NCBI GenBank assembly: GCA_960531495.1
Contig: OY482864.1
Coordinates: 10,845,396-10,909,395 of the forward strand
From: Zeus faber
Taxonomy: Eukaryota > Chordata > Actinopteri > Zeiformes > Zeidae
Direction: 5' to 3'
DNA length: 64,000 bases
Below are positions 40,490-52,958 of this stretch, one piece after another. How positions within the stretch are numbered: the first letter of the stretch is position 1; each line of letters starts with the position of its first letter. The translations under genes and the position numbers were made by a program. Below the pieces are notes generated by a model. That model did no database searches and was not told where the DNA came from. It saw only the letters and a list, made by a program, of their open reading frames with translations.

Positions 40490-40965
40490 GACCGATGAAA
40501 GTTGACCGGAAGTAGCCCATCGCCGACACGCCATGGCTGTCAAACTTACGGTCGGGTGGTGAAGAGAAATGAGTTTGTTGAGTAAGACACCATCATCATC
40601 CACTACCTTATGTATGTGCAGGTCGTGGCTCTGTTCGCACTGTGCGAGCTGCGTGGCGTAGACTCCATCACTCCATAGGGGTTAAGGATTGCGTGTGTGT
40701 AGGTGTCTGTGTATTGTCTTCGCTGCTTGACAACGGCTTTTCGATTGATATTTTATCCTATTTTTGTAAGAGAGGGCATTCTGTTCACATCTATCCCTGT
40801 GTTCGATGCGGCGCTGTGCCTGTAACATACAAACTGTAGGAGTCCTTGATGCATTTCATGGACTCTAAACGCATCGGAAAAAACAAGGACCCGGAAAAGC
40901 CTAAATAATCACAGTCAGTCGTCACCGTGTCATCACCTCACTCCGTCATCATTGCCCCACATGAC
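40490..40965 (-). repeat. Unnamed interspersed repeat X, copy 2 (inverted)
   Basis: This is the reverse-complement counterpart of 31255-31550. It holds catacaaactgtaggagtcc, ttgtaagagagggcattct, gttcacatctatccctgt, cgccgacacgcca, and atgaaagttgaccggaagta. It carries about 150 extra bases in the middle (roughly 40580-40730) that copy 1 lacks. Confidence 0.8.
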
Positions 40966-43311
40966 ATCAAACAGTCAGGTTTCCGTCACTACGTCATCAC
41001 TCCCCGACACGGCAGCAAACGGCCGCCCGCACTGAGAGTGCAGCTCTATTTCCACGGACAACACCTGAGTTTTGACAATGAGAAGTTCTGGTTTACAGAA
41101 AAACATGGACGGTTGTTTCAAAGTCAATCTGTGTGGACCGCATAGTGGTTGCCCCGCGAGATGAGCAACCACGAGACGACAGACCGGGGGGAGCAGATCA
41201 ACATAAACGGCGTTCAACGTAAACTCTGAAAAGTCGTGCTGCGTTTCCGAGACCCTGGAAAACTGTAATACATACCAAACACGACTAAACTGAACCCTGT
41301 GTATTGCTGCCTGCGGCTATGTTTATTATTATTATCCTTTTATTTATCATCCACACACATATCCAACCATATTCATATCCAGTCAATACTTGAATCATTG
41401 CTGCCACTTAGCCCTTGCCATAGCCTTTAATGTAAGAAAAACGTTATTTTTCGACGCCGTCTGGTTTTTATGATTTAACTTTTTGCACTACAGTACACCA
41501 GCTATCCCATGACAAATTGCTTGTGCGCGAAAAAGTACTCGAGCAAATAAACCGATTCTGATTCCCATTCTGTAACGTACGATACTGCGAGGAGAAGCAG
41601 ACGAGTCCTCGAGAATTTATTTTTATTTTTTCTATCTTTCTCTCCGTCTGCTCCGGCCCGTGGTTCCCGAGTAGAGCTTTGCGAGGCCGCATTGTGTAGT
41701 GCGTCTGAAGCGGAGGCCGGTTCTGGCGACCGGGCTACGCGGGGAATACTGAGCGGACAGACGAGACCCCTCCTCTTGTTACACATCTAAATGTTGACTT
41801 GGCTCCGGGATCCATTGTGGAGGAGCTCACGCCAGACGCTACAAGTGAACGGCTCCTCTGTTGCCTTTAAGTCTCTGGAAAAGGTCACCCTTTGCGTCGG
41901 TATTCCGCTCGCACGCAACACTGTTGTTGTTACCGAGGGTGCGACGGGAGCATGCACTATAAAAAAAAGAAAGATGACAAATTATATCATTGCCGGGGAA
42001 TTCTGTACAGTTTCTCTTTGTCACGGTTACATTCAAATCCCGCAAAGCCACTCTGAAATGGCAGTGTCCTTACATTGCTGTATCTTCAAATAGAGCCGTG
42101 GTTAAAAACCCGAATCCGACCCGAAATCAGAATAAGATTTGAATTGCCACTGTCCGTGTTAGGTGATCTGAAGGAACGTATGCCCAATTGAAAAGCCCCC
42201 ACTAAGCACGGCCAATGACAACACCACGCAGCCTGTTCAAAGGGAAGGAAAAGCCAATAAAAAATGTAAAATAATAGGGTGAGAATGCAAATTATGTTTT
42301 CCTTAAAGATTGTTTTAATGCACGGATTGGGAGGTGCTCTCCCGGAAAGCTGCCCTCGATGAGGCTGCGGAGGCAGTGAATATACATTCCCGTGCATAAG
42401 CTATTGTGCCAGTCTAAAATGTGAATGTGTTCCCCAACAATAACTACAGCATAATAGAAGACCTTGAAAGGATGTTGACTGAGGAAAAAAAGGGACGTTC
42501 AATCGGGGGCTAGGGCAGAGTTAATAAGTCATTCAAGCCAAACTTTACAAACAAACTGAAGAGGCACAGAGGAGGCATAAAGGAAAAATAAAGTTGAAAA
42601 TCTGTTCAGAGAGTATGGATGAGAGATGCTTTGGAAAGGCCTGACCCAGCCACAGTCTATCCGCTTTCTCATTAAAGCAGAGCCATCACAGCTCACAGTC
42701 GGAGGTAAACTGCAGACATTTTGCTGAGTCTCTCAACACCTTTTAAAGGAGATTTGACAAATAGGACTTTGGAGGAGAAACGGGATGATGTAACATCAGA
42801 GATTCTACAGTTAACGCAGGCCAACAGTGATGTATTGTTAAGAGGGCGGGACGGGGATTGGGCGCTGGAAAGGGAGGTGAACCGAATACCGCTGTTTGTT
42901 CAAATAACGAGTAATCACATACTGCAATCCTAGTTGATCGTTCACTCAAGGAGCACACGGTGCCGGCCCTACCAAGTCCATCATCATCCATCACATCCGC
43001 TGTGCCTGAATAACGACCCAACAGGAGCTAATGACTGCGGACCTGTGGCTTTAGCGCCTGTCACCATGAAATGTGAGGAGGGTTTGATGCTTTCACTGAA
43101 AAAAACGTGTACAGAGTACAGCCTCAGTTCATTTGAACCCAAAAGAATGTCGGAGTTGATGATGCCATCCTAGTACGTTCTCACACCTCTAACCCCCAAT
43201 GTACTACACCAGATTAGAATCTGTTGATTTTTCCACTGCATTTAACCAACCCCATTTAATGGTTCCGAAATTGACGGATATTGGACTCACGCCTTAAATT
43301 GTTCTTCGGAT

Positions 43312-43917
43312 ATGCCATTTCTCCAAAGACGGCAGTGCGTTTTATATTCAGGTTGGCGCGGTACCATCAGAGCCACATCCTCTCGTTCACCACAGGGTTC
43401 AGTACCCTTACCCATATTACCCACAGCCAACAGAGATCACCACTGTAATAACTACCCTAAAAACGACCCTCAAGGATTCAGATGGCCTTGTGAATTTTGT
43501 CACCACAAGCTCCAAGGACACACCTCAGCCCTCTCTAAACCAGTTTCAACAACGGTGTCCAGACAATGTCCACAATCCAAATGTTTCAGCCACTTACCAG
43601 AAGCCAAATGGCTCCGCGTGGCTATTTTCCTCGACGACATCAGGAGACCCAGCGCTGTCAATTCACTTCACCCGAGCTTCACTGAGTCAGTTCTGACCTT
43701 CGGTTTAACAGCTCGGTATGGCTTTCTCAGCCGCGTATGGGAGATTAAGCTGGAGAGGGTGATATTACAGCGCAGTCATTTGAAAACAGCAAAGGACCAT
43801 CAGAGAGCTTTACGAGGAGCTCACAAACAAGAGAGGGGAACAGATCTTCCAACACGTCACTTAAATCATCGTTTTAGGAGTGCCATCAGGGCGAAGGATG
43901 AGGTCTTGACACTTTAA
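43312..43917 (+). other. Longest non-repetitive open frame, unrecognised
   Basis: There are 201 codons with an ATG start and no domain that I recognise. A second plus frame over about 43395-43696 also stays open and reads more protein-like (VQYPYPYYPQPTEITTVITT then LKTTLKDSDGLVNFV). It could be decayed coding sequence or chance. There are no convincing splice sites, no poly(A) signature and no homologue that I can name. I would not annotate it as a gene. Confidence 0.15.
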
Positions 43918-46900
43918 AAATGAAGATGCCCCCTAAACTGCTTTGAGTCAATAGCGCAGCAGGGAGGTGTTCCCATGCTGTAAAACAAAGTTACAGTATT
44001 CTATATTACATATAATATTGCAAAATCTTATATACTGAAAACAGACACTGTGGCCCTTCCAACTCCCTTCACAGGGGCTTGGAAGCTCAGTGCTGTGATG
44101 AGAAACCAGACCCAGCCAGGATTTTTAGAAAACAGCGAAAATCAAATCTTAAAACAGCCAGACAGGCAGGGAAAGTACAAAAATAAAACTGACATTTCAG
44201 CAACGCCACTTGTGTATATGCATTACAATTGCAATCTGCATTCAAATCTCCATATAGTTAAAATGGTAAATGGCAAATACTTGTAGGCATTTGCATCAAG
44301 CCACCCCTACGCTGAATCTAACAACAAATCCAAACGAATATGATGATGAAATGAAAAACTCCCTCCTGGAGGCCATTGCAGTGCATGTGTCTAAATTAGA
44401 ACACCCTAGTCTGGAAAAAGGAGGACGTTTCAGGAACTAAAATGGCATCTTCATTGTTCTGCAGCCCTGTTCCCGGAAACTCCCTTAGACGCAAACCAAT
44501 CACTTCAATCAATCATTGTGTAAAAGGCATTACTGCCATCACCGCTGTGCAAAGTGGAGATCTGAGCGCTATGCAATCCCTTCACGCATTTTTTAGATCT
44601 TGTGTTGCCTCCTCTATATGCAAAACGTTGAGGAATACGCGTGAGAACAGTCTTTGTGGTTAAAAAAAAAAAAAAAAAAAGGGGCATTTACTGCATGTCA
44701 AATTCTCTACAGTTTATTTCTAGATTTAAGTGGTTTTCAAGCTTTTCCTTTTCAAAAACGTGGTTTAGCCCGCTTTGCTTCTAATTGTATTTGACATGCA
44801 GAATGTGTTTACTTACGTGTTGTGTGATGTACAAAAGGATACAATAAAAAAGGTTTCATTCATAAAAATGTGTTTCAGGAGTTGCGAGTGAGAATCGTGA
44901 AGCTAAAATTCCAGGCCAATTTATCAAAGAACTGTGCAGCCCTACATTCTGTCTCAGCTTATTTTAATGGCCTCTGCTGCTATGCGTCCCATACGATGCA
45001 TATGGTAAAGCAACATTTGATGGAAGCAATAGCAGTCGCAATGAGTTTGCAGAGAGAAGATAAAAGGCATGGATGACTTTCTCCAGATTGCCCAAGGATA
45101 AAAAATGTCCCAATTTAATGCCTGAGAACATCGTGCTGGGCCCTTCCCGGTTAATGAAAGTAAGAGTGTTGAGGAGCTCCCTACTACTGTTTTAATGCAA
45201 ATAATCCTTTAAACACCACGGCATTGGCCTTTCCAAATTTCAGCCGCAGCTTCCCTTTCTTAATACTTAGGCAAATTCAAATGAAACTTGGAGATTAACT
45301 GTCTTGGATGCAATTGAATGCAAACACCCTGTGTTGTTATGCCGGGCCTGCTGACAGCACAGGTTCAAACTCTGATCCTTCCCTTTTCTAACAACGAAAC
45401 AATGTCCCACCTCCAGCTGACGAGGTGGCATGCGTCTCATCTGTTTCTATTTTTTTTGACAACAGAGTAGAACCTGAACAGGAAGAACAGCAGGTCTAAG
45501 AATAACCAGCCCATTATCTGTTTGCGTAGTAACTCCCGTCCTCGGATTTGAAATACGTACTGTATACTGCATAGCTCATCATTCCCTGCCAGATGTACTA
45601 TCCCGTACACCGACACTCAAACCAGCGAATCCAAAAAGCCTCAATGCAACGTGTGACGTTAATGGGTTCATAAGGCTATTTCAGGCTGAATCCACAAACT
45701 GCACTCCAAAGCTAATGTTTTACCACAAATGAATTTCCCCACCCATAGCTTGAAGGCATAACGCTTTAAGTCAGATATTTTGTGTCAGTTATGCTTGGAA
45801 ACAAGCACATGGTCCCTAAATTGGATTTGAAGAGGATGCCTAAAGAGTTGTCACATCATCAGTCAAGTCGGATTTACATATCTCCCCAATAAACAGCCAT
45901 AGATTCCCGTGGTCCCCATCACTCACAGGCATGCGACGTAGAGTACGACTTTGACCTTTAGAAGTCGACAGTATCCTCGCCGACTTGATCGGTTTAATCA
46001 AATTATCATTTGAGCTTGTAGAAAACGAAACGTAAACGGTAAAAGAAAATAGATGGACCCCATGGGCATTTTCACACTGGGCTCTCTTGGGCCTCGCACC
46101 CACAACCGTCATTCACACGTGAAGCAAACTTTGCCTCGGTTCGTTTTGAGGAGTTATTTGTGCACTGTGAACACATCGCCCCCGGCTTCGCATTTTACTT
46201 TCTTCTTTAGTACCATGAGGATTGCTAGACATTGATTTAATGCAAACGCTGTAGTGCTGTCAAGCGACTCGGATTGTAAAATAAAAAAATAAAAATAAAA
46301 ATAAAATGACATTGGAATCTGAAATAAACATCCGAAAAAAAAATATGCAGTGTGACAGCAGAAATTTATTTTTTATATAAAAGGTAACACGCATACATCC
46401 ACATACATCCTCTTTGTGCGAGTGAGTGCATTGAGCTTTGTCCGTTCGCTGCTCCGTGCGCTTTGCTACGCCCGTCCGTGTCTCGACCCGGTGGCGTCAC
46501 TAGGGTGGTGCGGACCACGCTGGGTGACACTAACCGAGTCGAGGTGAAAAGAGCTAATAATTGAACATCGGCACCACGGCAGAGAGTTTGGAAGCCAGCT
46601 CGGCCGCGGAGAGAGTGATTAGCACCCCGAGCAATCCAAAAAGCCCCATTTGGAAGTACTTCGGTCAGTGAACGGCAAAATTGTAAATTGTACCTACACT
46701 AGTTATGTGTCGTACTGCTTTGCCCTCCTGTGGACCTAACGCGTAATAATAACACAGCCCGAAGGTTTGTCAAATTGTAAAAGATATTATATATTTTATA
46801 TTATATATACAAAAGTATAGTTATATAGTTGCTAAGTAGTCCGCTTATAGTGTTCATTTTGGGTCTTTTCATACATGACAACATATGGAAAAAAAAAAAA

Positions 46901-47980
46901 AATTAAAACTAACTTTTTAAATTTATTTTTTTTACTTTGCCTCGTGGTAATAACGTTCAAACTCGTGTTTTTCAGAAGTTGTTGTCACTGTTGACAGCCC
47001 TAAACTGATGTGCCTTCTGGCTGTACATGCTGCAGGCGGGGGACTGCATGGTCAGAAGAACAAACCCTCTTCTCTTCTTCAAATCTTTAATTGAGATCAT
47101 ATTAAGCTGCCCACCATACACAGAAATACAAAGACACTTCTGCAGCTTTCAGAGAAGAGGATGTTGAGCTGGTTCACTCTGTGGTAACCGCATTCAGACC
47201 ATGCGTGAGAGGACTATGTGACAAAACCCTTAGCTCAGCAAGCTGAATCCATCCACATACAAACAGATGTGCGCATCCAGCGCCTTCACCGCAAAATTTT
47301 ATTAGACGCCTGACGTTCTTAAGTCAACAAAACCCTGTAATTCGGAGCCGGTGAACTCGCTTTCACCGAAGCTTTGCACAGACCCGACAAGGCAGCGGTT
47401 CTCCAAGGGCAGGAACTGATCCAAAACGGTCGCAGGCCCATTTGGAGTGGACCATGGGTGTACTGTACGCCCTCTTGAAAAAATAAATAAATAAAAATAA
47501 ACCTATAAACATGTATTTTCCCGGAGTGGTCGCGAGCACCTTGGGATGGGCTGGAATAACAGAAAACCTTACAAATCTGCCACACAAAGCAAGAAGGCCC
47601 AATATAAATAGATACAGGCGCCATCTAAAAAAAACGACCCATGTGCAAGAAAATGCACTTCCACCAAACAAAGCTCCCTCTGCTGCTTCCTTTTCAACCT
47701 AAGTACACTTCCACTCGTTCCAGCAGATTCGCCCGGCGTGCGACACTGCTCGGAAGTGGCACGTTTATGAAAAGCTTCAGTGGTTTCGACGGCACGCTTC
47801 CGGCTGCCGTCTCTCGTGACGGGTAAATTGGAATCGAAGTTGGCGCAAGCTGAAGTGAAATTCTGACAAGGAACAACAAACACTGAAAAGATGTCGAAGT
47901 TCCAAAAGTTTTATTTTGCGGGGAAAAAAAATAAATAAAAAAATCCAATTTGTTTGCGAGTTGGAGCGGAGAGCGGTGCG

Positions 47981-48007
47981 CTTTTTTTTTTTTTTTTTTT
48001 TTTTTTT
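47981..48007. repeat. Poly-T run
   Basis: About 27 consecutive T. No retroposon body is identified next to it. Confidence 0.95.
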
Positions 48008-49528
48008 ATACACGACTATACGATATGTCATCAAATATTTTTCAGAAATATTTTTCTTTTGTTACATATAAAAATTAAAGCTACCACTCTGAACCAAAAA
48101 CGTTGCCGAGTAAACAATCAATCTTGAGAAAACCCAGAGTCAAATTGAAGTGAAATCGTTCGCATTTAATGAGGGCACCACAACAGCATAGGGAGAAATG
48201 ATTGTTATGCATTTCAACTAATATAATGCAAAAAAAAGGCAAAAAAACCCATCTGTGAGAAAAGCAAGACAGGTGCTGGAGGTAATGGGCGGGTTACGCA
48301 AGCGGTGTGGGCATCTGTGTGTATTTGTGTGTGTGCGCTCGGAAGTAGGCGGCCGGCGAGCGAGGCTTCAACGGGTGGATCTCGGAGACGACGCCGACGA
48401 CGACGACGACGGCCCGGCTTCCAGGAGGCAGATTTCCCATGATGCCTCAATTAAGGGAGCGTTTTTCAAGGAGTCCCACCGCACTCGGAGGACCCCGGGA
48501 TCCAGCGGTCTTTCATCAGCCCCTGGGCAACTCCGCCGCTGCCTGCGAAATAATTATTGAACAGCCGAAACGCGGAGCAATATTTCTCCTGTCTCAACTT
48601 CCCCCTTCTCGCCAGCGCAACCCCCGAGGCCTGGTTGCTAAAGCATTTGAAGTATGATATGAATGAGGCGAGAGGCTAGAGTCTATGCATGAATAACAAG
48701 TAAGGAATATAAGTTTAATGCCTATTTTTTCTTTTTTTCCCCCATCGCTATCCCCTTAAACTTTTAGATAGGGGTTTGATCAAACATGTTGGGATATGTA
48801 TCCCTCAAATATATATCAAAGGAAATTGAAGGCAACCAGGCACACAGTAAATCATGACTTGAATGCTACATTGTTGATCTCGGCAGTAAAATTAGATTCC
48901 TGAAGACTTTAATCAGAAACACAGTTTGCCTTTTGAAGGATGTCTTTGATCAACTGGCTTCATGACGGGCGGATCTCTTTCTCTCTCCCCTCCCGATGCC
49001 AAGCGAACCCGGATGGAGGGAGGGCGGAGGAGCCACTCCTTCCACCCCATCCCATTCCAACCCCCGGGAGCCGGGAGTCCCAGCATGCATTGTGAGGGGA
49101 GGCGTAGATGATAATAAGGGGGCATGGTAAATGATAACTCAGCTTGGCACGAGCGGGAACATTTCTGTGTTTTGACACGTACCGTTTTGTTGCATACATT
49201 ACATTTAAAATTTGGGAAAAACTCTAATATGACGTTGCACTTCCGGCTGTGTGACTGCAAATAGTTGCGTGTAGTTTAAGTGGCATTGGTAAAGAACACA
49301 TAGTATTCGAGTGTTGTCTGATTACAACTATTCGTCCAATGTTATTAATCACAATTTTAAGGTTGTCGCTGCAAATCCAGCGACAGCTGGCCAATGCCAA
49401 ACCATGTGACAGGAAATGGAAAACAACTGTTTTTCCCAGAGGTCCACGCTCCGCCCTTCTCCACCTAGAGCCCCTTCCTGGTATTTCACTTACACTCAAA
49501 GACAAGGGCTTTGGAGGCAATTTGGGAA

Positions 49529-49562
<34 letters not shown>

Positions 49563-49954
49563 TTTCAGCTTTTCACACTTGAGAAGTCCCCCAGCACATT
49601 AGAAATGGACGCTGTGTGCTGAGTGGGGGCACTGTTGCCGGCATGACAGGGGGATCCGAGAAAAAAAAAGAAGAATAATCATTAATCCAGAAGAATCAGC
49701 TCCCTTGACGTAAAGTAAAAAAAAAATAATAATAATAAAACTACAGCGAATATGAATGAACCCGGCTCCTCGTTTGAGGATCTAGGTTCATACAGGGATA
49801 ATTTACCCATTATTGGTAATATTTGACAACCAATGAATTGCTTCATGAACTTCCATCTTGCATTTTCAATACAATGTGTATACATTGCGCTTGTTGTACT
49901 GCTGCAAACTACATTGACAACCAGAGCAAAGGCCACTCATATAGGTCGTTGAGT

Positions 49955-50002
<48 letters not shown>
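49955..50002. repeat. (GT)n microsatellite
   Basis: This is a GT tract of about 48 bases with one early gtct variant. Confidence 0.96.
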
Positions 50003-50003
<1 letters not shown>

Positions 50004-50434
50004 TTGGATGTTGGAGGCATATGGCCTGGCCATGGCTAATGGCCTGAAGCGCAGACTTGGCCGAATCACTTGATGTAGGGCTATAGGTGTACAATTGCTT
50101 TTGTAATCCCGCGGGCCCCTGTGACCTGGAAAAATCAGGTGCAAAGGGTCCGGGCGACACTTAGCCCCCCGGCCCCCCACCCATCACTCACAACGCAGTT
50201 ACCTCACTGTGGCAGACGCCACATGAGGGGGGCTGGACTTGTGGATGGAATGATTTGTGGAGGGAACAGGTTGAGCACAGACGGCTCTAATCCACATCCT
50301 GCTTCACCCGTTCCATCCCATTACGTGTGTCTTTTAGTTCTCTCTCTGGTTCCCAACCTTTGTCATAGAAATAGCCGTCAATTTCAGATACAATAGGCCA
50401 CGACCTAATTTAGTCCAAACCTATACGACACCCA

Positions 50435-50470
50435 CCCTATACTGTAGACATAGCTGTCTACAGTATAGGG
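50435..50470. other. Perfect 16-bp-stem hairpin
   Basis: The stem ccctatactgtagaca (50435-50450) pairs exactly with tgtctacagtataggg (50455-50470) across a 4-base loop, tagc. It is not a recognised terminator or miRNA. The stem is shorter than a pre-miRNA stem. Confidence 0.9.
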
Positions 50471-50514
50471 GATATAACATCTTGTAAATTAAATCATGGT
50501 CAAGTTGAACAATT

Positions 50515-50593
50515 CATCATTTTGCCGGGGACCCCCTGGGACCTCGTGAAGGACCCCTTGAGGTCTCCGGACGCCGGCGTTGAGAACCGCTGA
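50515..50593 (-). mobile_element. hAT-like element end, same family as 57697-58107
   Basis: The sequence tcattttgccggggacccc, cctcgtgaaggacccct, and the end gttgagaaccgctg mirror, inverted, the left end of the element at 57697 (cggtggttctgaacgtgggg ... aggggtccccagcaaaatga). Only about 80 bp is recognisable. The other end is not found. Confidence 0.7.
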
Positions 50594-52152
50594 TCAAACG
50601 CCCTCTGAAACATACCGTATATAGAATTTTCCAGTCATTTTGGCTTTAAGTGAATTTGTCTTGTAGGATCTCGAGTGAGGGAGGGCAAAACTACTATTTA
50701 AGGACTGGGAGTGAATCCTTCAATTAGGATTGCACCTTGAGCCACCACGGGGCAGGACGGCGGCCGCCCAACGGATGCGGGATCACAAAGTGGCTTTCCG
50801 TGGCGGAAGGGATTTTCGGAAAATCGAACACCTGAGCGTCGGCCGAGGAAGTCATTTATTTGTGATGAGCGCTGCCGGGGGTGCCGGGAGACGCGGGGCT
50901 CCGTGGGGCCGGGTGCAGGCGGCGCCGTGCCTGTTAGCCCGGCGCCACAATCTTGCCGATTTCCTCACCATTGAGTTGAGAATGAATAGAAATGAGTTTG
51001 AGAAACGGATTCCGGAAGTCGGACCCAAGAATAAGAAAGTTTGGGTCATAACAGAGCCATAACGTACAGAGCCTTAACATGAGCTCTATTGGACGCATTT
51101 GAGGTGAGAGTGGTTAATAACAGAGGAGTCGATTAGACTTAACCCCATTATTATTAAGTGTTTCATTGCAAACTTGAATTTTTTTAGCACTGCACTTTAA
51201 AGGTCTAAAAGGTATTCTATCATTTACACCATCAGTGGATTATTTATTTTCTTTTTTGTCACAGCGCTTGGATAAAAATTGTATTGTGTTTCAAGATAAA
51301 GTAAATTCATGAAAAACCGAGCGCTTTCTGAATCACTCGCACGTTGTTTACTATGCAACCCTGCGACGTTATAATTAACAAGCGGAGCGACGGCGGGGAG
51401 GACATCCAGGCGGCGTTGCTCAGCATTCCGCCCACGCCCAAATGTTTATACGAGAGCTCATTTGTTGCCGTCTGTGCACTTTCCTCCGCGTGCCCAAACC
51501 TCTTTTATACTTTATTCTCCACCTTCAAAAATCCCGTTTCAAGCCTCACCATTTTTTTTTTTCTTTCCCCCCCAATTTCTGTAACGATCTTACCGAATAA
51601 AGGCAGAAATTTAAAAAAAAGAAAGCTTCTGATTCGTTGGGGGCGGGGGTGGGTGGGGGCGGAGCCTGGGCTTCAGAGACGTTCAACACCAAAGGGACCG
51701 ATCTCGATGATTAAATATCAAACCCGCTCGCTCTGCTCTGCTCACACCGACGTCTTTGTCTTAAGTGCGGAGCAAATGGTTTTGTTTTTCCCTTTTTTTC
51801 CCCCCCCATCGTCTGCGTTTGAAGAAACCTCTGACGGGCTCCGAGCGCACACTTTGTAAAGTGTTTTCCTCATCTTTAATATCTGGATACAGCACGGCAG
51901 CAGCTTTGATGCAGATACGATGAGAATCAAAGTCGGAGCAGGCTACAGTCAGGCAAAAGCAGAGGTGTCATCCAGGACAATGTTATACGTTTTTGTTTTC
52001 TTTTGGGCGGCGTCAATATCTACAAATATCCACCAAACGCCCAACCATTGTCGGGAAGATAATATCTGACGGGGCTTTTATTCAACACGGTAGATTTCCA
52101 TCCTATTTTGCGTCAAAAGTTAACGTAGCTTAGTCCTGTTTATATGTGCACG
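50594..52152. other. Non-coding stretch, no gene seen
   Basis: It contains moderately GC-rich DNA (50740-51060) with an open 110-codon frame without motifs, and pyrimidine runs near 51550-51580 and 51790-51810. No exon is recognised. Confidence 0.5.
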
Positions 52153-52584
52153 CAGTGGTGGAAAGTAACAAAGTACTTTACAACATTTTTGAAGTGTCTG
52201 CCTGTATATTTACTGTATATAAAGTATATTCAGCTTCAGAGACTTTTGACTTTTATTCCAATACATTTCCAAGCAAACATCTGTACTTTTCACTCTTCTA
52301 CACTGACGAGTGGTACATGAACGTTATGGAAAGCAAGTCAAACCAATAGAAGCCAGTCCCCTGAACCAATACAAAAAAAAGGTACTTTATGAAGAATTAT
52401 AGGCTTTGTTATACTGTATCAGGGAATTTTAGCTTTGAATACTTTTAAGTACATTTAAGAGCAAATACCTATCTAATTTTATTGAGGTAGAAATGCCAAT
52501 GTTGCACTTGTACTAGGGTCATCCTGTGTCAGGGTATTAGTACCCTCACTTCAGGTGGAGATTCAAGTACTTCTTCCACCATTG
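52153..52584. mobile_element. hAT-like non-autonomous element (cagtggtggaaagtaa family)
   Basis: The left end is cagtggtggaaagtaacaaa and the right end is gtacttcttccaccattg, an inverted pair (CARTGGTGGAA). The interior repeatedly uses 'acttttactc/aagtact'-type words, as known fish copies with these ends do. No transposase is present. The flanking 8-mers no longer match clearly, so the copy is probably old. Confidence 0.75.
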
Positions 52585-52926
52585 ATCACAAGTCGATTGG
52601 AAAGTGAGATTTCCCTAAATGTCTCAATTTGTCTCAAATTCATTTAAATTGCAAAATAAAAATAATAAAAATAATAATAAATTAAATTATATAAATTGAA
52701 TTTAAAAAAAGCAACAGACATTTTATGCAGCTCAGTGAGCGAGTGTGGGGATAGGATGAATCGGGGGACGGGGTGTCAGGGAGGACAGGGGGGTGTGTGT
52801 GTGTGATGTGAATCAGCCCTGCATGGTCTGATTCACATTAGACTGCAGAGCGACCCCCAACGCACCCACCCACAACACCAACCATGAAAAGGAGCATATT
52901 GGTGATTTAATAAAAACAGCGCGCGC

Positions 52927-52958
<32 letters not shown>

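Larger units (their letters stand above)
40966..50434. other. Non-coding stretch, no gene seen
   Basis: It holds an open frame of 201 codons (43312-43917, separate entry), poly-A (44661-44678; 46890-46903), a run of about 27 T at 47981-48007, (GAC)n at 48386-48412, (CT)n at 49530-49558 and (GT)n at 49955-50002. The stretch gtggcgtcactagggtggtg at 46491-46510, followed by gggtgacac, resembles DNA-transposon ends, but only weakly. A short LINE-tail-like motif (aataaaccgattctgattcc) lies at about 41548-41567. No exon is recognised. Confidence 0.5.

Noticed and set aside
46490-46540. DNA transposon end (gtggcgtcactagggtggtg)
   Set aside because: A single end-like word with no inverted partner or target duplication nearby.
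51344-51859. 171-codon plus-strand open frame
   Set aside because: It has poly-F/poly-P composition from pyrimidine runs and no family resemblance.
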